A stretch of 64,000 nucleotides of DNA from assembly GCF_001552615.1 (NCBI RefSeq), contig NZ_BCRN01000003.1, forward strand, positions 1 through 64,000. Direction: 5' to 3'. Position numbers and translations under genes: made by a program. Positions 36,370 to 45,044 of the stretch are shown here, in pieces (the first letter of the stretch is position 1; each line of letters begins with the position of its first letter). This DNA comes from Millisia brevis NBRC 105863 (GTDB lineage: Bacteria > Actinomycetota > Actinomycetes > Mycobacteriales > Mycobacteriaceae). Below the pieces are notes generated by a model. That model did not search any database. It had not been told where the DNA came from and saw only the letters and a program-made list of their open reading frames with translations.

Positions 36370-37662
36370 TCAGGCCGCCCCTCGCACGTCAATCTTTCCC
36401 GTCACAGCATCCGTAATGAGCGTGGAACGGTACTCGCGCAGGATCGTAATTATCTCACCAGCCTTAGAAATCAAGGCGTCAATTCTGACGCAGACAACGT
36501 CGAGATGGTCCGAAATTCTCTGCTGTTCCTCTGGGGAGGGGTGAGGCCATTCGAGATTTGCCAGTTTCTCAGCGGTAAAGTGCGGAATGGTAGCTTTGCC
36601 GCATAGAATCGAAACGTGACCGCAGTTGTTCGCAGCCTGGATGAGGTAGCTGACGAACCGAATATCGTCGCGGTCCAAGGGTCTAATACGGTTCAGCGAC
36701 TTCTGGAAACCCCAGCCCGGAAGGTCTCGTTGGACGACGACACAACGACCGTACGTGGCACCACCTTCGACTACCAACAGGTCACCTCGCTGCACTGAGA
36801 GAACGGAAAGCTCACTTGGAGAAAACCAACACTCCATGGGATCTGCAGTGTCAACTGTCAGATCCACCGTAAGACTTCCGGCCTTCAAGTGCGGACAAAG
36901 CACGTCAGTTGGAGAAGATCGGACACCTTGATACATCTTACCGAGCACGACGGAGAATCCGTGCTTGATCCTGCCGAGTGTCCAGGCGGTCGGGACGCTT
37001 CCGACCCAATCGACCCCCGAGTCCTTCATCTCGACATTCGGGTCGAGGCCCTTCGTGACGGCCTGGGTGATCGTGGCGGCACGGTCCTCGCGCAGGGTGG
37101 CGATGAGTTGCTCCTGCTTGGCGATCAGCGCATCGATCTTGGCGGTCTCGCGGTCGAGGAAGCGCACAATCGATCGTTGCTCATCGGCGGGCGGAACAGC
37201 GAGAGTTATCTGCTTCATTGCCGAATATCTGGTCGACCACAGGTCAGCCACGATGCCACTACCGAATCGGTAATACTCATCCTGAAATGCTCTACTCCGG
37301 AGCAAGTAATGGACGAATCCTACTTCGATATGTCTGGGCTCAAGAACCGTCGAGATCACCGAAACACTTCCATCACGGTCCGCGACTCCGGCCGACCCCT
37401 TTCGATCGGACCTGCTATTGATGACAAAGTCACCCGCCATGACAAGCTTGCGATTCTCCGGGTTATCGGTCTTCGCCGCGGTTTCTAGCTGCGGAACAAT
37501 CCCAGCCATCGTCACCGACAACGGCAGATAATCGGTGTCACTAACTGTGGTCTTACGTTCGGTGAAGTGAAACCCGAGCGGACGGAGCTTCCAATGAGCC
37601 GGAGCGTTCCCGATCCATTGTGTTCCAGTGTCACGGCACAAGCCGTAAGCTGCCCAATTCAT
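36370..37662 (-). CDS. hsdS: Type I restriction specificity subunit S
   Basis: HsdS dictates the bipartite DNA target. The 430-residue protein has two target recognition domains separated by conserved helical repeats: EQRSIVRFLDRETAKIDALI with EDRAATITQAVTKGLD in the middle, and EQQRISDHLDVVCVRIDALI with REYRSTLITDAVTGKID at the C-terminus. The second TRD begins at SGVDWVGSVPTAW. Base composition is more AT-rich than the flanking genes, a sign of TRD exchange or transfer. ATG overlaps the hsdM stop. Confidence 0.95.
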   Translation of the reverse strand: MNWAAYGLCRDTGTQWIGNAPAHWKLRPLGFHFTERKTTVSDTDYLPLSVTMAGIVPQLETAAKTDNPENRKLVMAGDFVINSRSDRKGSAGVADRDGSVSVISTVLEPRHIEVGFVHYLLRSRAFQDEYYRFGSGIVADLWSTRYSAMKQITLAVPPADEQRSIVRFLDRETAKIDALIAKQEQLIATLREDRAATITQAVTKGLDPNVEMKDSGVDWVGSVPTAWTLGRIKHGFSVVLGKMYQGVRSSPTDVLCPHLKAGSLTVDLTVDTADPMECWFSPSELSVLSVQRGDLLVVEGGATYGRCVVVQRDLPGWGFQKSLNRIRPLDRDDIRFVSYLIQAANNCGHVSILCGKATIPHFTAEKLANLEWPHPSPEEQQRISDHLDVVCVRIDALISKAGEIITILREYRSTLITDAVTGKIDVRGAA

Positions 37663-39632
37663 ACGCCCACCTCCGCGAGCATTTCCTGAATCTCACTGAC
37701 GAGGCCGCGGAGATCCTTCTGTATTTCTTCCAAGGGACGGGGCGGGGTGTAGCGATAGAAGTGACGGGTGAAAGGGATTTCGTAGCCCACTCTGGTCTTG
37801 TCGTGATCGATCCACGCATCCGGCACGTGTGGGAGGACCTCGCGAGCGAAGTAGGCTTCGATGTCCTCGGACAAGGGGACGTTCTCGGTGTCGCGTAGCG
37901 CCGAGTCGCCCTCCGGTTTGCCCTTGGTGGTGACGACGTCGGCAGCAGGATCATGCTGCCCAACCGTGCTCCAGATCGCCTTCACCACAGGGGCGGCAGG
38001 CTTTGCGATACCGGCAGTCTTGAGAGCTGCCTTGAGGTCGACAACAAACTTGTCGCGGTTGGACCACGACCGACCAACAAGATCGGACAGAGCCTTTCGG
38101 ATCGAGTCCTGCTCGACCTCGGGAAGTTTGGTGAGCGCCTTGGCGCCGAGTACCTGCTCGACAGTGTCGTCATGAACGCGGAAAGCCAGTTGCAAGGGAC
38201 GTTCAACGGTGATGGTGCGGTAGCCGAAGGCTTCGTTGGCGAATACCTTCGACAAGTCCTGCTCATCAGGGTTGTCGTCGTGACGGAATTCGTCGTACAA
38301 CTGACAGATCAATGTGATGTCGGTCGGGCGGAGTTCTTTACGCTTGGAACCCAGGGACTTTCGCATCTTGCCGAACATGTCGACGGCGTTGATCAGTTGA
38401 ACCTTGCCCTTGCGCTGCTCGGTCTTCTTGTTGTCGAGGATCCAGATGTAGGTGGAGATGCCGGTGTTGTAGAACATGTCGGTCGGCAGGGCGATGATCG
38501 CGTCGAGCAGATCGTTCTCGATGATCCACTGCCGAATGTTCGACTCGCCGGAGCCGGCCCCGCCGGTGAACAGCGGTGATCCGTTCAAGACGATCGCCAG
38601 GCGGGAGCCCTTGTCCTCGGGGCTGCGAACAGGGCGCATCTTCTTGATCAGGTGCAGCAGGAACAGCAGGGAGCCGTCGGAAACGCGGGGTAGGCCGGGG
38701 CCGAAACGGCCGGCGTGGCCCAGTTGGTCGTGCTCGTCAGTGACCTTCTTCTGCTGGGTTTTCCACTCGACGCCGAACGGCGGGTTGGACAGCAGGAAGT
38801 CGAAGTGCTCACCGGAGAAGCCGTCGTCGGCGAGGGTGTCACCGAGGTAGATGTTGTCGACATCCTGGCCCTTGATGACCATGTCCGACTTACACATCGC
38901 GTAGGAACGCGCGTTGATCTCCTGTCCGTACAACACCGGCGTCGCCTCGTGGTTCATCTCCACAAGGTGGTCGTATGCGGTCGACAACATGCCGCCGGTA
39001 CCGGCGGCAGGGTCGTAGATGGTGCGCACGATCCCGGGTGCCGTCAGCTCAAGGTCTTTGTCCGCGTACAGCAAGTCGACCATCAGGGCGATGACCTCAC
39101 GGGGTGTGAAGTGGTCACCGGCTTGAGCATTGTTGGATTCGGCAAACTTCCGGATGAGCTCTTCGAAGATGTAGCCCATGTCGTGCCCACTTACCCGGTC
39201 CGGGTGCAGGTCGACATTTGCGAATTCCTTGACGATCAGGAAAAGGCGGTCCTTCTTCTCCAGTTCGACGATCAGGGTCGGCAAGGCGTAGCCGTCGAAG
39301 ACGTCGCGAATGTTTGCGGAGAAGCCTTCGATGTAGTCGATCAGGTTGTCGGCGAGACCGGCCGGGTCGGCGGCGAGCTTGCCGAAGTCCCACACCGAGG
39401 TGTTGAAGAATGGCAGCCGGAACTTCGACCTGAGCACCACAAACGGGTCGATCCCGAGTCCCTGCGTCTTCTTGTACTCGGCAAGAACCTCAGCCTTCCG
39501 CGGGGCGAGGATCGCATCAAGGCGCCGCAGGATCGTGAAGGGCAGGATCACATCGCCGTACTGATTCGGCTGGTAGGGGCCGCGAAGCAGGTTCGCGATG
39601 TTCCAGATCAGACTGGCGTTGGTGGTGGCCAT
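37659..39632 (-). CDS. hsdM: Type I restriction N6-adenine methyltransferase M
   Basis: HsdM methylates adenine in the target and protects self DNA. I place the start at ATG 39632 (MATTNASLIWNIANLLRG), with AAGGA 8 nt upstream, giving 657 residues; the frame is open to GTG 39743. The N-terminal helical domain is followed by motif I DPAAGTGG (about residues 207-214) and the catalytic motif IV SNPPFGVEW (NPPF 283-286), both canonical. The C-terminal part ends in the S-contacting helices. hsdS overlaps its stop. Confidence 0.95.
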   Translation of the reverse strand: MATTNASLIWNIANLLRGPYQPNQYGDVILPFTILRRLDAILAPRKAEVLAEYKKTQGLGIDPFVVLRSKFRLPFFNTSVWDFGKLAADPAGLADNLIDYIEGFSANIRDVFDGYALPTLIVELEKKDRLFLIVKEFANVDLHPDRVSGHDMGYIFEELIRKFAESNNAQAGDHFTPREVIALMVDLLYADKDLELTAPGIVRTIYDPAAGTGGMLSTAYDHLVEMNHEATPVLYGQEINARSYAMCKSDMVIKGQDVDNIYLGDTLADDGFSGEHFDFLLSNPPFGVEWKTQQKKVTDEHDQLGHAGRFGPGLPRVSDGSLLFLLHLIKKMRPVRSPEDKGSRLAIVLNGSPLFTGGAGSGESNIRQWIIENDLLDAIIALPTDMFYNTGISTYIWILDNKKTEQRKGKVQLINAVDMFGKMRKSLGSKRKELRPTDITLICQLYDEFRHDDNPDEQDLSKVFANEAFGYRTITVERPLQLAFRVHDDTVEQVLGAKALTKLPEVEQDSIRKALSDLVGRSWSNRDKFVVDLKAALKTAGIAKPAAPVVKAIWSTVGQHDPAADVVTTKGKPEGDSALRDTENVPLSEDIEAYFAREVLPHVPDAWIDHDKTRVGYEIPFTRHFYRYTPPRPLEEIQKDLRGLVSEIQEMLAEVGV

Positions 39633-39739
39633 TCGCAGAGGTCCTTTGTGCTCGATAGAGGCTATTGAAGTTACCGACCGATCCCGACCAACCCGTGGTG
39701 GGTAGTTCGGCGCGTCCGGCGGCGGGTACAAACGTTGGG

Positions 39740-41815
39740 TCACACCGAGGCGTTGAGCGGCGCAGCGAACCGCACCACATCCAGAAGAGCGGCCGCGACC
39801 GAGTTCGCGGCGTCGGCGACGTGCTGGGCTCGGGTTTCCAGGACCTTGACCTGGTCGAGCGCGGCGACGATGGCTTCTTGCTCAGCGACCGGTACTACCG
39901 GGATCTCGAGATCCTTGATGTCGGCGCGCGGAGCGGCCGTTCCCCGGAGGAAGCGGGTGTTCCAGTCGCCGGCCAGGCAGTGCGCGACATATTCGTGATG
40001 CAACCGGTCGGGGTCGACGCGCAGCCGATGCACCCCGGTGGCACATAGATTCCCGCCCCGGTGGTCAACCACCGCTCGAATCGTGTGCACCGTGGCGACC
40101 AGGATGTCGCCGGGATGGGTCAGGTCGGTGCCCTCGCGGGTGCTTCTGATCTCGGGGATTTCGGGCATGGGGACACGAAGATCTCCGACCGTGATGACTC
40201 GGGGAGCACTGTCGGTCCGCCCTCCCCCGGGCCGCGCCCGCCCCGGTTCGAGCGTCGCGATTCCCTGGCGCACGAGATCCTGCACCGTCAGAACGGCAGC
40301 GGTGGACACGACATCGGGTATAGCCGGGGACGACGCCCCGCCGGCAATGTCGTTCAATGCGTCCCGCAGCGCGGATTGGGAGGCGGCGAGCTTCCGGACT
40401 AGCTGCTCCGGTTCGACACCGACAGACTTCACCCATTTCCGGGGATCCAGGTCGGCATCCAGGCCGATGATGTCGGCAATCGAAACTTCCGCATGCGGTG
40501 GCTCGTCAAGCGCATCCTGCTTGCGACCCGCAAGCCAGTCGTCGACCCTATCCTCGGGATCAGGTGACGCCGATCCGTCGACAAACAACACCTTCCCCGG
40601 CCTGACCGAGGCTCCCGGCCTGCATAGCACCCACAGCACCAACGGAATCGAGGTATGCGGGAGCATCTTTCCCGGCAGTCCGACGATCGCCTCGATGCAG
40701 CCATCACGCAGCAGACCCGAACGGATGGCTGCAGCGGGGCCGGACTTGAACGCCGGACCCAGAGGCGTGATCACGTACGCCCGCCCCTCCGAGGCGAGAT
40801 GGGCTACCGCGTGTTGGATCCAGGCGAACTCGGATGCCTTCGACGGAGCGATGCCATAGGCCCATCGTGGGTCGGCACGGTCGTACCGCCAACTCAGACC
40901 GAATGGCGGCTCGACAACAATGACATCGGCGAGCAACCCTGGGACGGGATCGGCTTCCAGGACGTCCACGCTGCCGATGTCAACGGACACTCCATGCAAA
41001 TAGCACCGTTGCCGAGCGAATCGTGCGGCAGTCGGATCGATTTCGTGGCCAACAACTCTCACATCCCCACCGCGTCGCGACGAGAGGCCGATCAGGGCTT
41101 CCCCGATGCCACACGCGGGATCGTATAGAACACCCTGTGCGCCCGAAGCCGCCCTGACCAACAGCGCGGAAGTGCGAGACCCGACAAAACCGGAGTCGCC
41201 ACCGGACCGAACCTGTGCGGACACGACCCGGGCAAGGAATCGGTCACCGACGCTCGCGAGATCCCCCGGGTCGATCCGGTCGATGATGTCGACCAGGCGT
41301 CCGAACACCCCGACACTGCGCCTGCCGGGATGCGCCCAATTCTCGAACTCATCACGGACCTCGGACCGGGACACCAGTTGAGACCAGCGCTCATCCGTAT
41401 CCTCGAATTCGCCGACGACCGTATCGAACTCCTCGAAATCATCGACGGCAGCGGCGGCGCGAAGCCGGTCCCACCCTCGATAGCCGTCGGCAGTTTCCGC
41501 AGAGAGCTTCCGAACGCACAGCAGCGAGAGCAATACGGCTGCCATCCTCTCGATACGAGTGCTGCCGTCAAGGGCATTGAAGAGCCCGAAGACGTCGATA
41601 TCAGCGGTGGCGCGGGCCGGCTCGTAACCGCGACCACGTAACCACGCGCTGACTTCGGCGCGGTCGAACAGCGGCTTGGCTTCGGTGCCACCGGCAGGTT
41701 CCGGAAAGCCCTGCGAGCGCTTGCGCCAGTTGCTGACCGCCGCCCGCGAGACACCTGCCAGCTCGGCGATATCGCTTGGCGCAACAAGTCCGTCACGGAT
41801 GATTTCCGTAGTCAC
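39740..41815 (-). CDS. HTH - degenerate N6-methylase - specificity (TRD) fusion protein
   Basis: The frame opens at ATG 41827, but GTG 41815 has GGAGG five bases before it and is my choice (691 residues). Residues 1-60 form a MerR-like or HTH domain (PSDIAELAGVSRAAVSNWRK, then FDRAEVSAWLRGRG). A helical region leads to a type I-like methylase: motif I DPACGIGEAL near 231 is intact, but motif IV is VVEPPFGLSW (302-305), Glu in place of the catalytic Asn. Residues from about 520 resemble an HsdS TRD plus helix (VPVAEQEAIVAALDQVKVLE). It leads the hsdMSR operon and has palindromes at its start. Regulator or DNA-binding accessory is my inference. Confidence 0.8.
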   Translation of the reverse strand: MTTEIIRDGLVAPSDIAELAGVSRAAVSNWRKRSQGFPEPAGGTEAKPLFDRAEVSAWLRGRGYEPARATADIDVFGLFNALDGSTRIERMAAVLLSLLCVRKLSAETADGYRGWDRLRAAAAVDDFEEFDTVVGEFEDTDERWSQLVSRSEVRDEFENWAHPGRRSVGVFGRLVDIIDRIDPGDLASVGDRFLARVVSAQVRSGGDSGFVGSRTSALLVRAASGAQGVLYDPACGIGEALIGLSSRRGGDVRVVGHEIDPTAARFARQRCYLHGVSVDIGSVDVLEADPVPGLLADVIVVEPPFGLSWRYDRADPRWAYGIAPSKASEFAWIQHAVAHLASEGRAYVITPLGPAFKSGPAAAIRSGLLRDGCIEAIVGLPGKMLPHTSIPLVLWVLCRPGASVRPGKVLFVDGSASPDPEDRVDDWLAGRKQDALDEPPHAEVSIADIIGLDADLDPRKWVKSVGVEPEQLVRKLAASQSALRDALNDIAGGASSPAIPDVVSTAAVLTVQDLVRQGIATLEPGRARPGGGRTDSAPRVITVGDLRVPMPEIPEIRSTREGTDLTHPGDILVATVHTIRAVVDHRGGNLCATGVHRLRVDPDRLHHEYVAHCLAGDWNTRFLRGTAAPRADIKDLEIPVVPVAEQEAIVAALDQVKVLETRAQHVADAANSVAAALLDVVRFAAPLNASV

Positions 41816-41830
41816 CGCCACCTCCATGCC

Positions 41831-41847
41831 CGTGTATCGGATTCACA
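41831..41847. promoter_or_regulatory. Proximal 7-3-7 palindrome (operator candidate 1)
   Basis: CGTGTAT-CGG-ATTCACA; the left arm matches TGTGAAT at 5 of 7 positions. It lies at the start of the HTH-methylase gene, 47 bp from the perfect copy at 41878. Binding there would block translation or transcription start. Confidence 0.6.
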
Positions 41848-41877
41848 GCATGCAGCAGCGATGTTCGCGAGTCAACC

Positions 41878-41894
41878 TGTGAATCGAATTCACA
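41878..41894. promoter_or_regulatory. Distal perfect 7-3-7 palindrome (operator candidate 2)
   Basis: TGTGAAT-CGA-ATTCACA is perfectly symmetric, in the 91-bp gap between the RHH gene stop and the HTH-methylase start. It shares the ATTCACA arm with the proximal site. Confidence 0.7.
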
Positions 41895-41906
41895 TCGAGT
41901 CTGCTG

Positions 41907-42173
41907 CTACTCGTCTCCCGCCGCCCCGAGCAAGAGACGCCCGACAGCGACGGCAGCATCTCTCGAATCATCGGCGCCGTCGAGCCGCTCCAGGACGCTG
42001 TCGATTCGACCGGTCAGCGGACCGGCCTCGAGGTCGTCCAGGTAGCGCTGCGCGGCTCGGGTGAAGAACTCGGATCGACTTATTCCGAGTTCGCTCGCGG
42101 TCCGCGAGACACGGTCGAAAGTGTCGTCCGGACTGAAATAGCCGTCTTCATACGCCCGAGTATCACTCGGCAT
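41907..42173 (-). CDS. Ribbon-helix-helix antitoxin-like protein
   Basis: The 88-residue protein has a CopG/MazE-like RHH core: FDRVSRTASELGISRSEFFTRAAQRYLDDLEA. The acidic tail (LERLDGADDSRDAAVAVG) is of the kind that wraps a toxin. No toxin follows; the next gene is the HTH-methylase fusion 92 bp downstream. It may be an orphan antitoxin or a regulator of the island, possibly acting on the nearby palindromes. A PemK/MazF-like gene exists 20 kb away (62207), but there is no evidence they pair. Confidence 0.75.
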   Translation of the reverse strand: MPSDTRAYEDGYFSPDDTFDRVSRTASELGISRSEFFTRAAQRYLDDLEAGPLTGRIDSVLERLDGADDSRDAAVAVGRLLLGAAGDE

Positions 42174-42203
42174 ACCGTGCCTCGGTGGGGACGGGCAGAC
42201 GCA

Positions 42204-42237
42204 GAACGGGGCGCGGCTGGGTAGCCGCGCCCCGTTC
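42204..42237 (-). terminator. Strong terminator of the cysPTWA operon
   Basis: GAACGGGGCGCGGCT and AGCCGCGCCCCGTTC form a perfect 15-bp stem with loop GGGT, 15 bp past the cysA stop. It also shields the island from read-through of the sulfate operon. Confidence 0.8.
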
Positions 42238-42251
42238 GATCGAATTGCCGG

Positions 42252-43400
42252 TCAGGCCGGAACGATCTCCGGGGTGTGCGTCGCGCGCACGTAGACGGTG
42301 TCCTCCGGGCTCAGCTGCAGAGCCGCCGCGTCGCCGCGGGTGATCTGTGCGGTGAACCGCTCGTCGCTGGCCGACGCGACCAGCTCGACCCGCACCTCGA
42401 AGCCCAGGTGCACGACCCGCTCGACGGTGGCGCGGAAGACGCCGTTGTTGTCGGCGCCGATCAGGGCCGCCTCGATGGTCGGCTCGACCGTGGTCTCGGT
42501 CAGCGTCGACACTCCGCCGTTGGACGACGGGGTGAGCGGCTCGGCGATCCGGGCGAGTTCCGGGGTGCGGCCCAGGCGCAGATCGTGCGGGCGCACCAGC
42601 ACACCGTTGAGGCGCGCGACCTCACCGAGGAAGGTCATCACGAACTCGTTGGCCGGCCGATCGTAGAGGTCGTCCGGGCTGCCGACCTGCTCGATGCGTC
42701 CCTTGTTGAGCACGGCGATCCGGTCGGCGACGTCGAGCGCCTCCTGCTGGTCGTGGGTGACCAGCACCGTGGTGACGTGCACCTCCTCGTGCAGCCGGCG
42801 CAGCCAGGTACGCAGGTCCGCGCGCACCTTGGCGTCCAGGGCGCCGAAGGGCTCGTCGAGCAGCAGCACCTTCGGGTCGACGGCCAGCGCCCGGGCCAGC
42901 GCCATGCGCTGTCGCTGACCACCGGAAAGCTGGCTGGGGTAGCGGTTCTGGAAGCCCGCCAGACCGACGATCTCGAGCAGTTCGTCGACCTTCTTCGTGA
43001 TCTCCGCCTTCGGCCGTTTGCGGATCGACAGACCGAAGCCGACGTTCTCGCGCACGGTCATGTGCTTGAACGCGGCGTAGTGCTGGAAGACGAAGCCGAT
43101 ATCGCGCTGCTGCGGCGTCAGCGAGCTGACGTCGCGACCACCGATGATCACCGTGCCCGAGTCGATCGACTCGAGGCCCGCGATCGACCGCAGCAGGGTC
43201 GACTTCCCCGAACCCGACGGCCCGAGCAGGGCGGTCAGCGAGCCGGCCGGGATCTCCAGACTGACATCGTCGAGTGCGGCGAAATCGCCGTAGTGCTTAT
43301 TGGCGTTGCGGACCGTGATCTCGACACCTTCGAAGTCGAGATCGGTATTCGACAGGTCGGGGTTCGTCAGATCGGTGTTCGACAGCTCCGGTGTACTCAT
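42252..43400 (-). CDS. cysA: Sulfate/thiosulfate ABC transporter ATPase
   Basis: CysA powers sulfate import through CysT and CysW. ATG 43400 overlaps the cysW stop (ATGA) and gives 382 residues. Motifs are Walker [12 protein letters not shown]-loop [41 protein letters not shown] and [10 protein letters not shown]. The C-terminal TOBE-like domain follows. An unusual N-terminal stretch repeats a five-residue NTDL/NPDL unit ([16 protein letters not shown]) before the usual [11 protein letters not shown] start of the family. Confidence 0.95.
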   Translation of the reverse strand: MSTPELSNTDLTNPDLSNTDLDFEGVEITVRNANKHYGDFAALDDVSLEIPAGSLTALLGPSGSGKSTLLRSIAGLESIDSGTVIIGGRDVSSLTPQQRDIGFVFQHYAAFKHMTVRENVGFGLSIRKRPKAEITKKVDELLEIVGLAGFQNRYPSQLSGGQRQRMALARALAVDPKVLLLDEPFGALDAKVRADLRTWLRRLHEEVHVTTVLVTHDQQEALDVADRIAVLNKGRIEQVGSPDDLYDRPANEFVMTFLGEVARLNGVLVRPHDLRLGRTPELARIAEPLTPSSNGGVSTLTETTVEPTIEAALIGADNNGVFRATVERVVHLGFEVRVELVASASDERFTAQITRGDAAALQLSPEDTVYVRATHTPEIVPA

Positions 43401-44200
43401 TCGTTTGTCCTCTTTCGATCCAGAACGGTCATCAACAGCAGCACCAGCACCGCTACCGCCATCAGGAGGGTGGACGCCGCGTAGGCTCCGGCCGCGTTGA
43501 AGTCCTCGTAGCGGCTGTGCACCAACAGCGTCAGGGTCTGCGAGATACCCGGCAGGTTCGTCGAGACCATGATCACCGCGCCGAACTCGCCGAGCGAGCG
43601 GGCGACGGTCAACACCACGCCGTAGGTCAGACCCCAGCGGATCGCCGGCAGGGTGATCCGCCAGAAGGTCTGCCAATTGGAGGCGCCGAGGGTTGCGGCC
43701 GCCTCCTCCTGTTCGGTGCCGATCTCGTGCAGCACCGGCTCGACCTCGCGCACCACGAACGGCAGCGTCACGAAGATCGTCGCGAGCACCATGCCGGGCA
43801 GGGCGAAGATGATCGGGAAACCGGCGCGATCGATGAAGCCGAACCAACCGGACGCGCCCCACAGCAGGATGAGCGAGACACCGACGATGACCGGCGAGAC
43901 CGCGAACGGCAGGTCGACCACCGCTTCGAGGGCCCGCTTGCCACGGAACTTGCCGCGGGCGAGGGCGATCGCGGTGAAGATGCCGAAGACGACGTTCACC
44001 GGCACGACGATCGCCACGATCAGCAGCGACAGGTTGAGCGCCGAAATCGCCGCCGGGGTGGTGATCAGCGAGAAGAACGCGCCGATCCCGTTCTCGAACG
44101 AGCGATAGAGAATCGCGGCGAGCGGGAAGACCACCAGCACGAACAGGTAGGCCAAGGCGATGAAGCGCAGCGTCAGCCGCGCCCGAGTGGAGACGATCAT
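43397..44200 (-). CDS. cysW: Sulfate ABC transporter permease CysW
   Basis: The 267-residue permease has about six transmembrane helices beginning [20 protein letters not shown]. The EAA loop is [27 protein letters not shown] (as [12 protein letters not shown]...TLPAI), the contact site for Cys[11 protein letters not shown] and [12 protein letters not shown] are typical of CysW. ATGA overlap with cysA and GTGA-type coupling with cysT show a single operon. Confidence 0.95.
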   Translation of the reverse strand: MIVSTRARLTLRFIALAYLFVLVVFPLAAILYRSFENGIGAFFSLITTPAAISALNLSLLIVAIVVPVNVVFGIFTAIALARGKFRGKRALEAVVDLPFAVSPVIVGVSLILLWGASGWFGFIDRAGFPIIFALPGMVLATIFVTLPFVVREVEPVLHEIGTEQEEAAATLGASNWQTFWRITLPAIRWGLTYGVVLTVARSLGEFGAVIMVSTNLPGISQTLTLLVHSRYEDFNAAGAYAASTLLMAVAVLVLLLMTVLDRKRTNE

Positions 44201-45039
44201 TCGGCACGCTCCTCACGCCGCGCGAACCGGTTTCCGATGACCCGCAGGATCACCAGCACGACGAACGCCAAGGCCAGCAGCACCACCGACAACGCCGCGG
44301 CGTCGACCGGCTGGTCGACCTCGATCCGCTCGCGGATCAACTGCGAAGCGACCTGCGTATTGCCCGGGATGTTGCCGCCGATCAGCACGACCGAGCCGAA
44401 CTCGCCGATCGCGCGAGCGAAGGCAAGACCGGCGCCGGACAGGATCGCCGGCAACAGGGCGGGCAGGACGACCCGGCGGAAGATGACTGCGTTGTTGGCG
44501 CCGAGGGAGGCCGCGGCCTCCTCGACGTCGCGTTCGAGTTCGATCAGCACGGGCTGAACGGCACGCACCACGAACGGCAGCGTCACGAAGGCGAGGGCGA
44601 GAATGACGCCCCACTTGGTGGCCGACAGGGTCAGACCGATCGGGCTGCCCGGCCCGTAGAGCGACAGCAGCACCAACGACGCGACGATGGTCGGCAGGGC
44701 GAAGGGCAGGTCGATCAGGCCGTTGACGAACGCCTTGCCGGGGAACTCGTCACGCACAAGAACCCAGGCGATGATCGTGCCGAGAATGACGTTGACGCCG
44801 GCGGCGACGAAGGAAACCAGCAGGGTGACCTCGAACGTCGCGATCGCGCGCGGGGTGGTCACGGCGGAGAAGAAGCCGCCGATGCCGTTGTCGAAGGACT
44901 TCGTCAGCACCGCCGCCAACGGCAGCAGCACGATGATCGACAACCACAGTGTCGCGGTACCGAGGGTCAGGGGGCTGACCCCGCCCCGGCGGGGCCGCTT
45001 GCGCGGCCCCGCCGGAGGTGCGGAGGTGACGGTTGCCAT
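44197..45039 (-). CDS. cysT: Sulfate ABC transporter permease CysT
   Basis: The 280-residue permease (CysU/CysT) begins with a basic Pro-rich cytoplasmic tail, then [20 protein letters not shown] and further helices. The EAA loop is [41 protein letters not shown] is the sulfate-permease signature. It ends in [14 protein letters not shown]. It pairs with CysW to form the channel. Stop overlaps the cysW start. It follows cysP by 5 bp. Confidence 0.95.
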   Translation of the reverse strand: MATVTSAPPAGPRKRPRRGGVSPLTLGTATLWLSIIVLLPLAAVLTKSFDNGIGGFFSAVTTPRAIATFEVTLLVSFVAAGVNVILGTIIAWVLVRDEFPGKAFVNGLIDLPFALPTIVASLVLLSLYGPGSPIGLTLSATKWGVILALAFVTLPFVVRAVQPVLIELERDVEEAAASLGANNAVIFRRVVLPALLPAILSGAGLAFARAIGEFGSVVLIGGNIPGNTQVASQLIRERIEVDQPVDAAALSVVLLALAFVVLVILRVIGNRFARREERAE

Positions 45040-45044
45040 CGTGA

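Larger units (their letters stand above)
33248..42173 (-). mobile_element. Type I restriction-modification island
   Basis: Five minus-strand genes (RHH protein, HTH-methylase fusion, hsdM, hsdS, hsdR) separate the sulfate-activation genes from the sulfate importer. In M. tuberculosis these sulfur genes lie much closer. hsdS is visibly richer in A and T than its neighbours. No integrase or terminal repeat is seen, so the mode of transfer is unknown. Confidence 0.6.
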
